Shown here: positions 8,939 to 16,977 of the stretch, piece by piece
Layout of the letters: the number at the start of each line of letters is the position of its first letter
How positions within the stretch are numbered: the first letter of the stretch is position 1
Assembly: GCA_910583845.1 (NCBI GenBank)
Contig: CAJUAB010000024.1
Coordinates: 15,462 to 79,461, forward strand
From: an uncultured Acetatifactor sp.
Lineage (GTDB): Bacteria > Bacillota > Clostridia > Lachnospirales > Lachnospiraceae
Direction: 5' to 3'
Length of the DNA stretch: 64,000 bases
Translations under genes and position numbers: made by a program
The notes under the pieces: model-generated
The model's database searches: none
The model's input: the letters and a program-made list of their open reading frames with translations, nothing else
What the model was told of the DNA's origin: nothing

Positions 8939-9874
8939 ATGCATATTCACGAGATTTACACGGTACATTCCATGTACCGGGAGGATATGAAGATCCGGGG
9001 CTACACCTTCGGCCAGGGGGAGAAATCCGCCTGTATCGTGGGTTCCCTGCGGGGAAACGAGATTCAGCAGATGTATGTCTGTTCCCAGCTGATTCAGGCG
9101 CTGAAGGAAGTGGAGGCCAACGGCAACATCTGCGCGGGCCGGCAGATCCAGGTGATTCCCGTGGTCAACAGCTATGGCATCAATGTGGGACGGCGCTTTT
9201 TCGGGGTGGACAATGTGGACCTGAACAGAGCTTTTCCCGGCAACTCCTATGGAGAGCAGGACAGGCGTATCGTCCATGCGCTGCTTGAGGAAACAGGCTG
9301 CTATACTTACGGAATACAGTTTGCCTCCTTCTACATGGAGGGGGAATTCATGCCCCATGTGCGCATGATGGAGACCGGTTATCAGAACGCTTCCCTGGCC
9401 AATCTGTTCGGACTGCCCTATGTGGTGGTACATAAACCCGCCCCCATCGACACCGGCACACTGAATTACAACTGGCAGGCTGCCGGGACCGCCGCTTTCT
9501 CCCTGTTTACCAGAACCAATCGGGAGATAGACGAACGCAGCGCCGGACAGGCGGTGGCGGCGGTGCTGCGGTTCCTAAAGCGCATGGGCATTATCCGCTA
9601 TGACAGCCACAGCGGTTATATCAGCCATGTGCTGCATGCGCGGGATCTTTCCGATGTACATGCGGGCAGGGCCGGAATCTTCCGGGGACTGGTCCGGCCC
9701 GGAGACGATGTGCGCTACGGGCGTCCCCTGGCGGAGATTATTGATCCTCAGGAGGGAACCGTGCGGGAGACCGTCATGGCCCCCACGGACGGTATTGTAT
9801 TTTTTGCCCACACAGGAGCGCTGATCAACCAGGGGGATATGGTTTACCGCCTGGTACACAGGCTGCATGCGTAA
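8939..9874 (+). CDS. AstE/AspA-family paralogue lacking zinc ligands (probable pseudoenzyme)
   Basis: 311 residues, same fold and length as the upstream gene. DLNRAFPG is kept, but the first zinc motif reads LRGNE instead of HGNE/HGDE, and the position of DVHSS reads YGIQFAS. Both metal-binding histidines are therefore replaced (Arg near 38, Gln near 126) while the Glu remains. I chose the ATG at 8939, preceded by AAAGG; a GTG at 8915 lies inside the palindrome. It may be a regulatory or structural partner of the active paralogue or may have lost catalysis altogether. The reading frame is intact, so it is not a decaying gene. Confidence 0.8.
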   Translation: MHIHEIYTVHSMYREDMKIRGYTFGQGEKSACIVGSLRGNEIQQMYVCSQLIQALKEVEANGNICAGRQIQVIPVVNSYGINVGRRFFGVDNVDLNRAFPGNSYGEQDRRIVHALLEETGCYTYGIQFASFYMEGEFMPHVRMMETGYQNASLANLFGLPYVVVHKPAPIDTGTLNYNWQAAGTAAFSLFTRTNREIDERSAGQAVAAVLRFLKRMGIIRYDSHSGYISHVLHARDLSDVHAGRAGIFRGLVRPGDDVRYGRPLAEIIDPQEGTVRETVMAPTDGIVFFAHTGALINQGDMVYRLVHRLHA

Positions 9875-9969
9875 TCCGCCTGCGGAGTATGATCCTGTTT
9901 TCTGTTCTGAACTACCGGGCCCCCGGTCTGCAAAGGTTTGCACAAGCATAAAAACGATGGAGGACAATC

Positions 9970-12900
9970 ATGGGAAATGTAAGACGTATCTATGTGGAAA
10001 AGAAGGCTCCCTACGCGGTAAAAGCCAGGGAACTGAAAGGAGATCTGAAAAACTATCTGGGCCTTGGCAATGTGGAGGAAGTGAGACTGTTCATCCGCTA
10101 TGATGTGGAGAATATCTCCGACGAGGTCTTTGCCGCCGCCTGCCGCACTGTTTTTTCAGAGCCTCCGGTGGATGATCTGTATGAGGAGAGCATTGAGATT
10201 CCGGCCAACGGCCATGTGTTTTCCGTGGAGTTTCTGCCCGGCCAGTTTGACCAGAGGGCGGATTCCGCAGTGCAGTGCGTACAGTTCCTGAAGGAGGACG
10301 AGGAGCCCATGATCCGCACGGCCGTGACCTATATGATCATCGGTGATGTGAGCGGAGAGGAGATGGCCCGTATCAAGGCCTACTGCATCAATCCCGTGGA
10401 TTCCCGGGAGACGGATATGGAAAAGCCCGAAACATTGGCGGTAGAGTTCCAGGAGCCTGCGGATGTGGCGATTTTCGCGGGTTTTGCGGATATGCCCCGG
10501 GAGGAGCTGAAAAAGCTCTATGACTCTCTGGGACTTGCCATGACCTTCAAGGATTTTCTGCATATTCAGAAATATTTCCACGACGATGAGAAGAGAGACC
10601 CGTCCATGACGGAGATCCGGGTGCTGGATACCTACTGGTCCGATCACTGCCGCCATACCACGTTCTCCACGGAGTTAAAGGAGGTGGAGTTTGGAGAGGG
10701 CTATTACAGAGACCCCATCGAGGCTACCTACCAGAGTTATATGGATACCCGGGAGGAAATCTTCGCGGGCAGAGAGGACAAGTTCGTCTGTCTGATGGAC
10801 CTGGCCCTGATGGCCATGCGGAAGCTGAAAAAGGACGGCAGACTGGCTGACCTGGAGGAATCCGACGAGATCAACGCCTGCTCCGTGGTGGTGCCGGTTG
10901 AGATGGAGTATGAGGATCATGTGGAGACCCAGGAGTGGCTGGTGTTCTTCAAGAATGAGACCCACAACCATCCCACGGAGATCGAGCCCTTCGGAGGGGC
11001 GGCCACCTGTCTGGGCGGCGCCATCCGTGATCCTCTGTCCGGCCGGGGCTATGTGTACCAGGCCATGCGGGTGACAGGCGCGGCCGATCCCACCGTGCCC
11101 GTGGCGGATACGCTCAGGGGCAAGCTGTCCCAGAAAAAGCTGGTCAGAGGCGCTGCCGCCGGCTATTCCTCCTACGGCAATCAGATCGGTCTGGCCACCG
11201 GCTATGTCAAGGAGATCTATCATCCGGGCTATGTGGCAAAAAGGATGGAGATCGGAGCGGTCATGGGTGCCGCGCCCCGCAGAAATGTGATCCGCGGGAC
11301 CTCCGACCCCGGAGACATCATTATTCTGCTGGGCGGGCGCACCGGCCGCGACGGCTGCGGCGGCGCTACCGGTTCTTCCAAGGTACACACGGAACAGTCC
11401 ATAGAGACCTGCGGCGCCGAGGTACAGAAGGGCAACGCCCCTACGGAGCGGAAGATCCAGAGACTGTTCCGCAGGGAGGAGGTCAGCCGCCTGATCAAGA
11501 AGTGCAATGACTTCGGCGCGGGCGGTGTGTCCGTGGCCATCGGTGAGCTGGCAGACGGTCTGACGGTGGATCTGGACAAGGTGCCCAAGAAGTATGCGGG
11601 TCTGGACGGCACGGAGCTGGCCATTTCCGAATCACAGGAGCGGATGGCCGTGGTGGTGGACCCGAAGGATGTGGATGCTTTTCTGGGCTATGCGGCGCAG
11701 GAGAACCTGGAGGCTGTGGCGGTGGCCACCGTCACCGAAGAGCCCCGTCTGGTGCTGAACTGGAGAGGGAAGGATATCGTCAATTTAAAGAGAGCTTTCC
11801 TGGATACCAATGGCGCTCATCAGGAGACCGATGTCAAGGTGGATATTCCGGATGAGAAAGACAATTATTTTAACCGCTATTCCGTGGAGAAGGCAGGGGA
11901 ACTGGCGGAAAACGGCGATATAAAAGGGGCGTGGCTGACCCTGTTAAACGATCTGAACGTATGCTCTCAGAAAGGTCTGGTGGAGATGTTTGACTCTTCC
12001 ATCGGCGCGGCCAGCGTACTCATGCCCTACGGCGGTGTGCGTCAGCTCACCGAGACCCAGGCCATGGTGGCAAAGCTGCCGGTGCTGGAGGGGAAGACAG
12101 ACACTGTGACAATGATGAGTTACGGATTTGATCCCTTCCTGTCCTCCTGGAGTCCCTATCACGGCGCCATTTACGCGGTGGTGGAATCCATGGCCAGGAT
12201 TGTGGCAAGCGGCGGCGATTACAGGAAGATCCGCTTTACCTTCCAGGAATATTTCCGCAGGATGACGCAGGACCCGGCCCGCTGGAGCCAGCCTTTCGCG
12301 GCGCTGCTGGGGGCCTACGACGCACAGATCGGCTTTGGCCTGCCCTCCATCGGCGGCAAGGACAGCATGTCCGGTACCTTCAACGAGATCGACGTGCCGC
12401 CCACGCTGGTGTCCTTTGCCGTGGATATCGCGAAATGCGGGGATATCGTGACGCCGGAGCTTAAGACTCCCGGCAATAAGCTGGTGCGTTTTTCCATAGA
12501 GAGAGATGAATTTGACGTGCCCATGTACCAGGCGGTGATGGAGCTGTATGGGGCCGTTCATCAGCTGATGAAGGAGAAAGTTATTGTATCCGCTTATGCC
12601 CTGGATGCCAGAGGCGTGGCGGCGGCAGTGTCCAAGATGGCGTTCGGCAACGGTCTGGGCGCGCGCCTGGAGGAGGGGCTGGATGCCCGGGATCTGTTCG
12701 GCAACGGTCTGGGCGACCTGCTGGTGGAAATGCCTGCCGGAGGGCTTCAGCTGCTGGAAGAGAGAAAGCTGGATTATATGGTGATCGGCACGGTGACTGC
12801 CGAGCCGGTGTTCCACGTGGGAAAGGAACCTATCACCCTGGAAGAGGCCTTGCAGGCGTGGACCTCCAGGCTGGAAAAGGTGTTCCCCACCAGGGCGGTG

Positions 12901-13770
12901 CCGGGAGCGGAGCCGGTGCCGGGCGGGACATACCATGGGGAGAGCGTCTATGTGTGCAGGCATAAGGTGGCAAAGCCCACCGTGTTTATCCCGGTGTTCC
13001 CGGGAACCAACTGTGAGTATGACAGCGCCAGGGCCTTCCGGCGGGCGGGAGCGGAAGTGGTGACCAGGGTGTTTTGCAATCAGAGCCCTCTGGATATCCG
13101 CCAGTCCGTGGAAGTCTTTGAAGAGGCCATCGGTCAGGCACAGATCATCATGTTCCCCGGCGGTTTCTCCGCGGGCGACGAGCCGGACGGCAGCGCCAAG
13201 TTCTTTGCCACGGCTTTTCAGAATGTGAGGCTCAAAGAGGCGGTGATGAAGCTGTTAAACCAAAGGGACGGCCTGGCGCTGGGGATCTGTAACGGCTTCC
13301 AGGCGCTGATCAAGCTGGGGCTGGTGCCCTACGGCGAGATTCGGGGACAGAAGGAAGACTCCCCCACCCTGACTTTCAATACCATCAACAGACATATATC
13401 CAAGATGGTGTATACCAAAGTAGTCACCGATAAGTCTCCCTGGCTCCAGGGCGCCTCGCTGGGGGCAACCTACTGCAATCCCGCTTCCCACGGTGAGGGG
13501 CGTTTTGTGGCACCCAGGGAGTGGGTGGACAGGTTGTTCGCGAACGGGCAGGTGGCCACACAGTACGCTGATCCCCAGGGCCATGTGTCCATGGACGAAG
13601 AGTACAATATCAACGGTTCTTACGCCGCCATCGAGGGTATCACTTCCCCGGACGGAAGAGTCCTGGGCAAGATGGCCCACTCCGAGAGACGGGATAGCGC
13701 GGTGGCACTGAATATTTACGGGGAGCAGGATATGCGGATATTTGAGAGCGGCGTGAGGTATTTTCAGTAG
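9970..13770 (+). CDS. purL: Phosphoribosylformylglycinamidine synthase, single-chain with glutaminase domain
   Basis: 1266 residues, the long clostridial form. It converts FGAR, glutamine and ATP to FGAM in purine synthesis. The N-terminal and synthase domains include the conserved FKNETHNHPTEIEPFGGAAT and GGKDSM segments. The C-terminal glutamine amidotransferase domain carries the nucleophile in LGICNGFQ (near residue 1104) and the His/Glu pair in NPASHGEGRF, so no separate PurQ is needed. The start has GGAGG 7 bp upstream. It stands alone here with no other purine genes adjacent; a terminator follows at 13855-13900. I see no purine riboswitch or PurR-box in the 95-bp upstream spacer. Confidence 0.97.
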   Translation: MGNVRRIYVEKKAPYAVKARELKGDLKNYLGLGNVEEVRLFIRYDVENISDEVFAAACRTVFSEPPVDDLYEESIEIPANGHVFSVEFLPGQFDQRADSAVQCVQFLKEDEEPMIRTAVTYMIIGDVSGEEMARIKAYCINPVDSRETDMEKPETLAVEFQEPADVAIFAGFADMPREELKKLYDSLGLAMTFKDFLHIQKYFHDDEKRDPSMTEIRVLDTYWSDHCRHTTFSTELKEVEFGEGYYRDPIEATYQSYMDTREEIFAGREDKFVCLMDLALMAMRKLKKDGRLADLEESDEINACSVVVPVEMEYEDHVETQEWLVFFKNETHNHPTEIEPFGGAATCLGGAIRDPLSGRGYVYQAMRVTGAADPTVPVADTLRGKLSQKKLVRGAAAGYSSYGNQIGLATGYVKEIYHPGYVAKRMEIGAVMGAAPRRNVIRGTSDPGDIIILLGGRTGRDGCGGATGSSKVHTEQSIETCGAEVQKGNAPTERKIQRLFRREEVSRLIKKCNDFGAGGVSVAIGELADGLTVDLDKVPKKYAGLDGTELAISESQERMAVVVDPKDVDAFLGYAAQENLEAVAVATVTEEPRLVLNWRGKDIVNLKRAFLDTNGAHQETDVKVDIPDEKDNYFNRYSVEKAGELAENGDIKGAWLTLLNDLNVCSQKGLVEMFDSSIGAASVLMPYGGVRQLTETQAMVAKLPVLEGKTDTVTMMSYGFDPFLSSWSPYHGAIYAVVESMARIVASGGDYRKIRFTFQEYFRRMTQDPARWSQPFAALLGAYDAQIGFGLPSIGGKDSMSGTFNEIDVPPTLVSFAVDIAKCGDIVTPELKTPGNKLVRFSIERDEFDVPMYQAVMELYGAVHQLMKEKVIVSAYALDARGVAAAVSKMAFGNGLGARLEEGLDARDLFGNGLGDLLVEMPAGGLQLLEERKLDYMVIGTVTAEPVFHVGKEPITLEEALQAWTSRLEKVFPTRAVPGAEPVPGGTYHGESVYVCRHKVAKPTVFIPVFPGTNCEYDSARAFRRAGAEVVTRVFCNQSPLDIRQSVEVFEEAIGQAQIIMFPGGFSAGDEPDGSAKFFATAFQNVRLKEAVMKLLNQRDGLALGICNGFQALIKLGLVPYGEIRGQKEDSPTLTFNTINRHISKMVYTKVVTDKSPWLQGASLGATYCNPASHGEGRFVAPREWVDRLFANGQVATQYADPQGHVSMDEEYNINGSYAAIEGITSPDGRVLGKMAHSERRDSAVALNIYGEQDMRIFESGVRYFQ

Positions 13771-13854
13771 AGGCTCCGGTTTATCCAGAGGAAAACCCGA
13801 ATATTCTGTGAGGACAATTGAGGGTAGCCACAGAAAGAGAATAGAGTAAGATTG

Positions 13855-13900
13855 AATGACCTTGTAGAGAGGATGATTCTTTTCTATGAGGTCATTTTTA
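13855..13900 (+). terminator. Terminator after purL
   Basis: AATGACCT pairs with AGGTCATT, extended inward by TAGAGAG/CTTTTCTA, with a short T run at the 3' side. Confidence 0.6.
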
Positions 13901-13941
13901 TGCAGAGGAATGGCGAGAGAAAGCCTGCGCGGGCAAAGACC

Positions 13942-13970
13942 TTGCAATCAGTGGGATTTGATAGTATACT
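13942..13970 (+). promoter_or_regulatory. Promoter of rpn-family gene
   Basis: TTGCAA (13942-13947), 17-bp spacer, TATACT (13965-13970), 30 bp before the start codon. Confidence 0.6.
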
Positions 13971-13999
13971 GATAACAGGAAAAGGAAAGGAACCAAAGA

Positions 14000-15052
14000 A
14001 TGGCCAAGGCACAGGATTTGAAACCGGATACAGTATTAAAGAATTACTGGAACGACAACGAGCAGTTTGCCGACCTCTTCAATGCGGCGCTGTTTGAGGG
14101 CAGGCAGGTGATCAGGTCAGAGGAGCTGGCAGATGTGGACACGGAGGAATCCTCCGTGATGGAACACAGGGATTACGCAGAGAGCATCAGGGCGTCTCGG
14201 GACAGCATAAAAGTGTGCAAGAAATCTACGGCATATGGGGTGGAACTGGTAATGCTTGGCCTGGAGTCTCAGGAGCACATCCATTATGGGATGCCCATGC
14301 GTGTCATGGGCTATGACTATGGCACCTATAAAAAGCAGTATGACAGCAATGCGAGAAAGTATCAGAGCCGTGACGGGCTGGATGACGATGAATACCTGTC
14401 AAGAATGAAAAGGACGGACAAGTTCACGCCGGTTATCACCATCGTTGTATATTATGGTGAAAAACCATGGGATGGGGCGGTGTCGCTCCATGGAATGCTG
14501 AATATTCCCGAGGAGATGAAGCGGCTGGTCAACGACTATAAAATGATGCTTGTGGAGGCGCGGCAGAATAACCTTACATTTCACAACATGAACAATGTGC
14601 ATCTTTTTCATATGCTGGAATTGGTTCTGGATAAAAATATGCCCAGGAATGAGTCAAAGGAAAAAGTCATAAAATATGCCAGGGAGTATGGCATTGACAA
14701 AACTGTCATTATGACGGTGGCAGGGGCGACAAACTGTAAGATTGATTACAACGCATTTGCTGAGAGAGGAGATGCTGATATGTGTACTTTGTTTGACGAA
14801 ATTGCAAAAGAGAGTGAAGCAAAAGGAAGGGCCAAAGGAAAAGCTGAGGGAAAGGCTGAAGGAAAAGCAGAAGGAAAGGCCGAGGGAAGAGCAGAAGGAA
14901 AAGCCGAAGGAAAGGCTGAAGGTATTATTGAGACAGGGTATGATTTTGGTTTATCTGAAAATGACATTCTGGAGCGGCTGCAAAACAAGTTGAAGGTGTC
15001 ATTACAGACAGCCCGGGAATATCTTGAGATGTATGGAAAGCAGACTGTGTAA
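14000..15052 (+). CDS. Rpn family recombination-promoting nuclease / putative transposase
   Basis: 350 residues. The N-terminal two thirds has the PD-(D/E)XK-type Rpn/YhgA-like layout (FADLFNAALFEGRQVI, then YGVELVMLGLESQ, then KFTPVITIVVYYGEKPWDG). Near residues 275-308 a run of seven or so KAEG tetrapeptides (12-bp DNA repeats, 14824-14922) forms a charged linker, followed by a C-terminal helical domain (ENDILERLQNKLKVSLQTA). E. coli RpnA is a DNase of this family that acts in phage defence and is restrained by a small C-terminal protein made from an internal start. The same arrangement is visible here (see the entry at 14780). The start has AAAGGAA upstream and its own promoter. Confidence 0.88.
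   Translation: MAKAQDLKPDTVLKNYWNDNEQFADLFNAALFEGRQVIRSEELADVDTEESSVMEHRDYAESIRASRDSIKVCKKSTAYGVELVMLGLESQEHIHYGMPMRVMGYDYGTYKKQYDSNARKYQSRDGLDDDEYLSRMKRTDKFTPVITIVVYYGEKPWDGAVSLHGMLNIPEEMKRLVNDYKMMLVEARQNNLTFHNMNNVHLFHMLELVLDKNMPRNESKEKVIKYAREYGIDKTVIMTVAGATNCKIDYNAFAERGDADMCTLFDEIAKESEAKGRAKGKAEGKAEGKAEGKAEGRAEGKAEGKAEGIIETGYDFGLSENDILERLQNKLKVSLQTAREYLEMYGKQTV
14765..14771 (+). promoter_or_regulatory. Internal Shine-Dalgarno for small Rpn product
   Basis: AGAGGAG lies 8 bp upstream of an in-frame ATG at 14780 inside the rpn gene. It is stronger than the site for the full-length protein. Confidence 0.6.
14780..15052 (+). CDS. Predicted intragenic small Rpn (C-terminal antitoxin-like product)
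   Basis: An in-frame ATG within the rpn gene would yield 90 residues: MCTLFDEIAKESEAKG, the KAEG repeat linker and the C-terminal helical domain, with no nuclease part. The start is backed by AGAGGAG at ideal spacing. By analogy with the E. coli RpnA small form, it may bind and inhibit the nuclease. The sequence shows the start signal and the frame; the inhibitory role is inference. Confidence 0.5.
   Translation: MCTLFDEIAKESEAKGRAKGKAEGKAEGKAEGKAEGRAEGKAEGKAEGIIETGYDFGLSENDILERLQNKLKVSLQTAREYLEMYGKQTV
14824..14922 (+). repeat. 12-bp tandem repeat encoding KAEG units
   Basis: About eight imperfect copies of a GGAAAAGCNGAA-like dodecamer sit in frame. Being a multiple of three, gain or loss of units would change linker length without breaking the frame. 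Confidence 0.85.
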
Positions 15053-15091
15053 TGGACAGGCCCAAGGGGGGATCTATTTAAGGAGGAAGAG

Positions 15092-16009
15092 ATGGTATTA
15101 GGAGCATTGGAAGCGGGCGGCACCAAGATGGTGTGCGCCATAGGTAATGAGAATGGGCAGGTGTTGGAGAGGGTCTCCATACCTACGGTGAGTCCGGAGG
15201 AAACCATGCCTCAACTGATTGCTTTTTTCAGGGAACACAGTGTAGAGGCTCTGGGGGTGGGCTGCTTTGGCCCCATTAACCCGGTGAGGGGCACGGCCAC
15301 ATACGGCTATATTACCTCCACACCCAAGCTGGCCTGGCAGAATTACAACATTGTGGGGGCTTTTGAGGAGGCTCTGAGCTGTCCTGTGGGATTTGACACG
15401 GATGTGAATGCCTCCATGCTGGGAGAAGCCACTTTCGGCCAGGCCAGGGGGCTGGAGAACTGTATCTATGTGACGATTGGCACCGGCGTGGGCGTGGGCG
15501 TCTATGTCAACGGATCGCTGCTTCATGGAATGATGCACCCGGAGGCGGGGCATATCCTGTTACAGCGGCATCCCTCGGATACCTATGCGGGCAAATGTCC
15601 TTTCCATGGGAACTGCCTGGAGGGACTGGCTTCGGGCCCCGCCATTGAAGAGCGCTGGGGCGCCAAGGGAGCGGAACTGGCATCCCGGCGGGAAGTATGG
15701 GAGCTGGAGGCATATTATATCGCGCAGGCCTGTGTCAATTATACTTTTGTCTATGCCCCGAAGAGAATTATCCTGAGCGGCGGGGTCATGCATCAGGAGC
15801 AGCTTTTTCCCATGATCCGCGAGCAGTATCAGGAACTGATGGCGGGCTATATGATTACGCCGGAGCTGGAGAATCTGAACAGATATATCATCCCGTGCAG
15901 CTTAAATGACAACCAGGGCGTTATGGGCTGTCTGGAACTGGCCAAAGAGGCGGCGGGGGAACGGCTTCTTGCGGAGGGGCTGCGCGCGGGAAAGTTATTT
16001 GGCCTGTAA
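15092..16009 (+). CDS. ROK family sugar kinase (fructokinase-like)
   Basis: 305 residues. The N-terminal phosphate-binding loop LGALEAGGTKMVCAIG, the catalytic-region motif GFDTDVNASMLGE and IGTGVGVGVYVNG mark a ROK kinase. The zinc motif GH...CPFHGNCLEGLASG near residues 151-176 is the family's ROK signature. The similarity is closest to fructokinase (ScrK/GmuE-type), which would phosphorylate fructose to fructose 6-phosphate, but the sugar is not certain. The ribosome binding site AGGAGGAAGAG precedes the start. It lies 39 bp after the rpn gene and 111 bp before a sigma factor gene. Confidence 0.9.
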   Translation: MVLGALEAGGTKMVCAIGNENGQVLERVSIPTVSPEETMPQLIAFFREHSVEALGVGCFGPINPVRGTATYGYITSTPKLAWQNYNIVGAFEEALSCPVGFDTDVNASMLGEATFGQARGLENCIYVTIGTGVGVGVYVNGSLLHGMMHPEAGHILLQRHPSDTYAGKCPFHGNCLEGLASGPAIEERWGAKGAELASRREVWELEAYYIAQACVNYTFVYAPKRIILSGGVMHQEQLFPMIREQYQELMAGYMITPELENLNRYIIPCSLNDNQGVMGCLELAKEAAGERLLAEGLRAGKLFGL

Positions 16010-16120
16010 CCAATCGGAAGATTTACTGTCAATAATAGGGAACACGTCGTGTTTATGGGCACGGCAGGTTCGTGGCGGAAACGCCGGTGCCTTTGCGGAT
16101 CAGGAGAGGGAACACGGAGG

Positions 16121-16681
16121 ATGATGGAGGACAGCAGAATCATAGATTTGTACTTTGAACGCTCTGAGGAGGCGATTGCCCGGACTGCCGAAAAGTATGG
16201 CCGTCTGTGCCGGGGCATCGCCCTGCGGATTGTGGGCAGTTATGAGGATGCGCAGGAGTGTGAGAATGATACCTATGTGGCTGTGTGGAACGCTATTCCT
16301 CCGGTCAGGCCCAACGTTTTTTCCGCGTTTCTGAGCCGGATCAGCCGAAATATCGCATTGAACCGCTATGAGTACAACAAGGCAGGCAAGCGCAACAGCC
16401 AGTTCAATCTGGTGCTGGAGGAACTGGAGGAATGCCTGGCCTCATCCTGCTCTGTAGAAGATACATATATTGCGGGGGAAGTTGCGGGAATGATTAATCA
16501 ATTTCTGGAAAAACTGAAAACAGAAACAAGAATCATTTTTGTGCGCAGATACTATTACGCGGATTCCGTCAGGGAGATTGCGCGGAGGCTGGACATAGGC
16601 GAGAGCAAGGTCAAGACCACGCTGTTTCGGGTCAGGCAGGAGCTCAAGGCGTATCTGGAACAACAGGGCGTACAGGTGTGA
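16121..16681 (+). CDS. RNA polymerase sigma-70 family factor, ECF-like
   Basis: 186 residues with only regions 2 and 4, as in ECF sigma factors. Region 2 includes YGRLCRGIALRIVGSYEDAQE and NDTYVAVWNAIPP; region 4 is SVREIARRLDIGESKVKTTL. The ATG at 16121 (or the ATG at 16124) is preceded by GGAGAGGG and GGAGG. The stop codon overlaps a GTG that begins a repeat-containing small ORF, and a single-pass membrane protein follows, the usual place for an anti-sigma factor. Target promoters are unknown. Confidence 0.9.
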   Translation: MMEDSRIIDLYFERSEEAIARTAEKYGRLCRGIALRIVGSYEDAQECENDTYVAVWNAIPPVRPNVFSAFLSRISRNIALNRYEYNKAGKRNSQFNLVLEELEECLASSCSVEDTYIAGEVAGMINQFLEKLKTETRIIFVRRYYYADSVREIARRLDIGESKVKTTLFRVRQELKAYLEQQGVQV

Positions 16682-16977
16682 AGCCGCGGGACTCTGAACC
16701 GTTCAAGGGGCATCGGAGAGCAGAGACGGAACTCAGAACAGTCTCGGAACGCAGATGCCCGGAAGAAAGTACCAGATGCGCTTTTGAGCAGATGGAACTT
16801 TCTTCCCAGGAGGGGCATCGGAGAGCAGAGACGGAACTCAGAACAGTCTCGGAACGCAGATGCCCGGAAGAAAGTACCAGATGCGCTTTTGAGCAGATGG
16901 AACTTTCTTCCCAGGAGGGGCATCGGAGAGCAGAGACGGAACTCTCAATAAGGATGGTAAATCAATGGCTAAGATGA
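16678..16977 (+). CDS. Possible small ORF built from 35-residue perfect repeats
   Basis: This 99-codon frame starts with GTG overlapping the sigma-factor stop (GTGA) and ends 13 bp inside the next gene, the geometry of translational coupling. It consists of two identical 35-residue blocks (GHRRAETELRTVSERR ... MELSSQE) and a partial third. There is no family resemblance that I can name. The same DNA can form two long hairpins, so it may instead be a structured spacer. Translation is unproven. Confidence 0.35.
   Translation: MKPRDSEPFKGHRRAETELRTVSERRCPEESTRCAFEQMELSSQEGHRRAETELRTVSERRCPEESTRCAFEQMELSSQEGHRRAETELSIRMVNQWLR
16707..16944 (+). repeat. Two perfect 105-bp tandem repeats plus partial third, between sigma and anti-sigma genes
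   Basis: Units 16707-16811 and 16812-16916 are identical base for base, and a partial third starts at 16917. Within each unit GATGCCC and GGAAGAAAGT pair with AACTTTCTTCC and GGGGCATC, giving stem-loops at 16754-16819 and 16859-16924. The unit length is a multiple of three. Confidence 0.95.
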
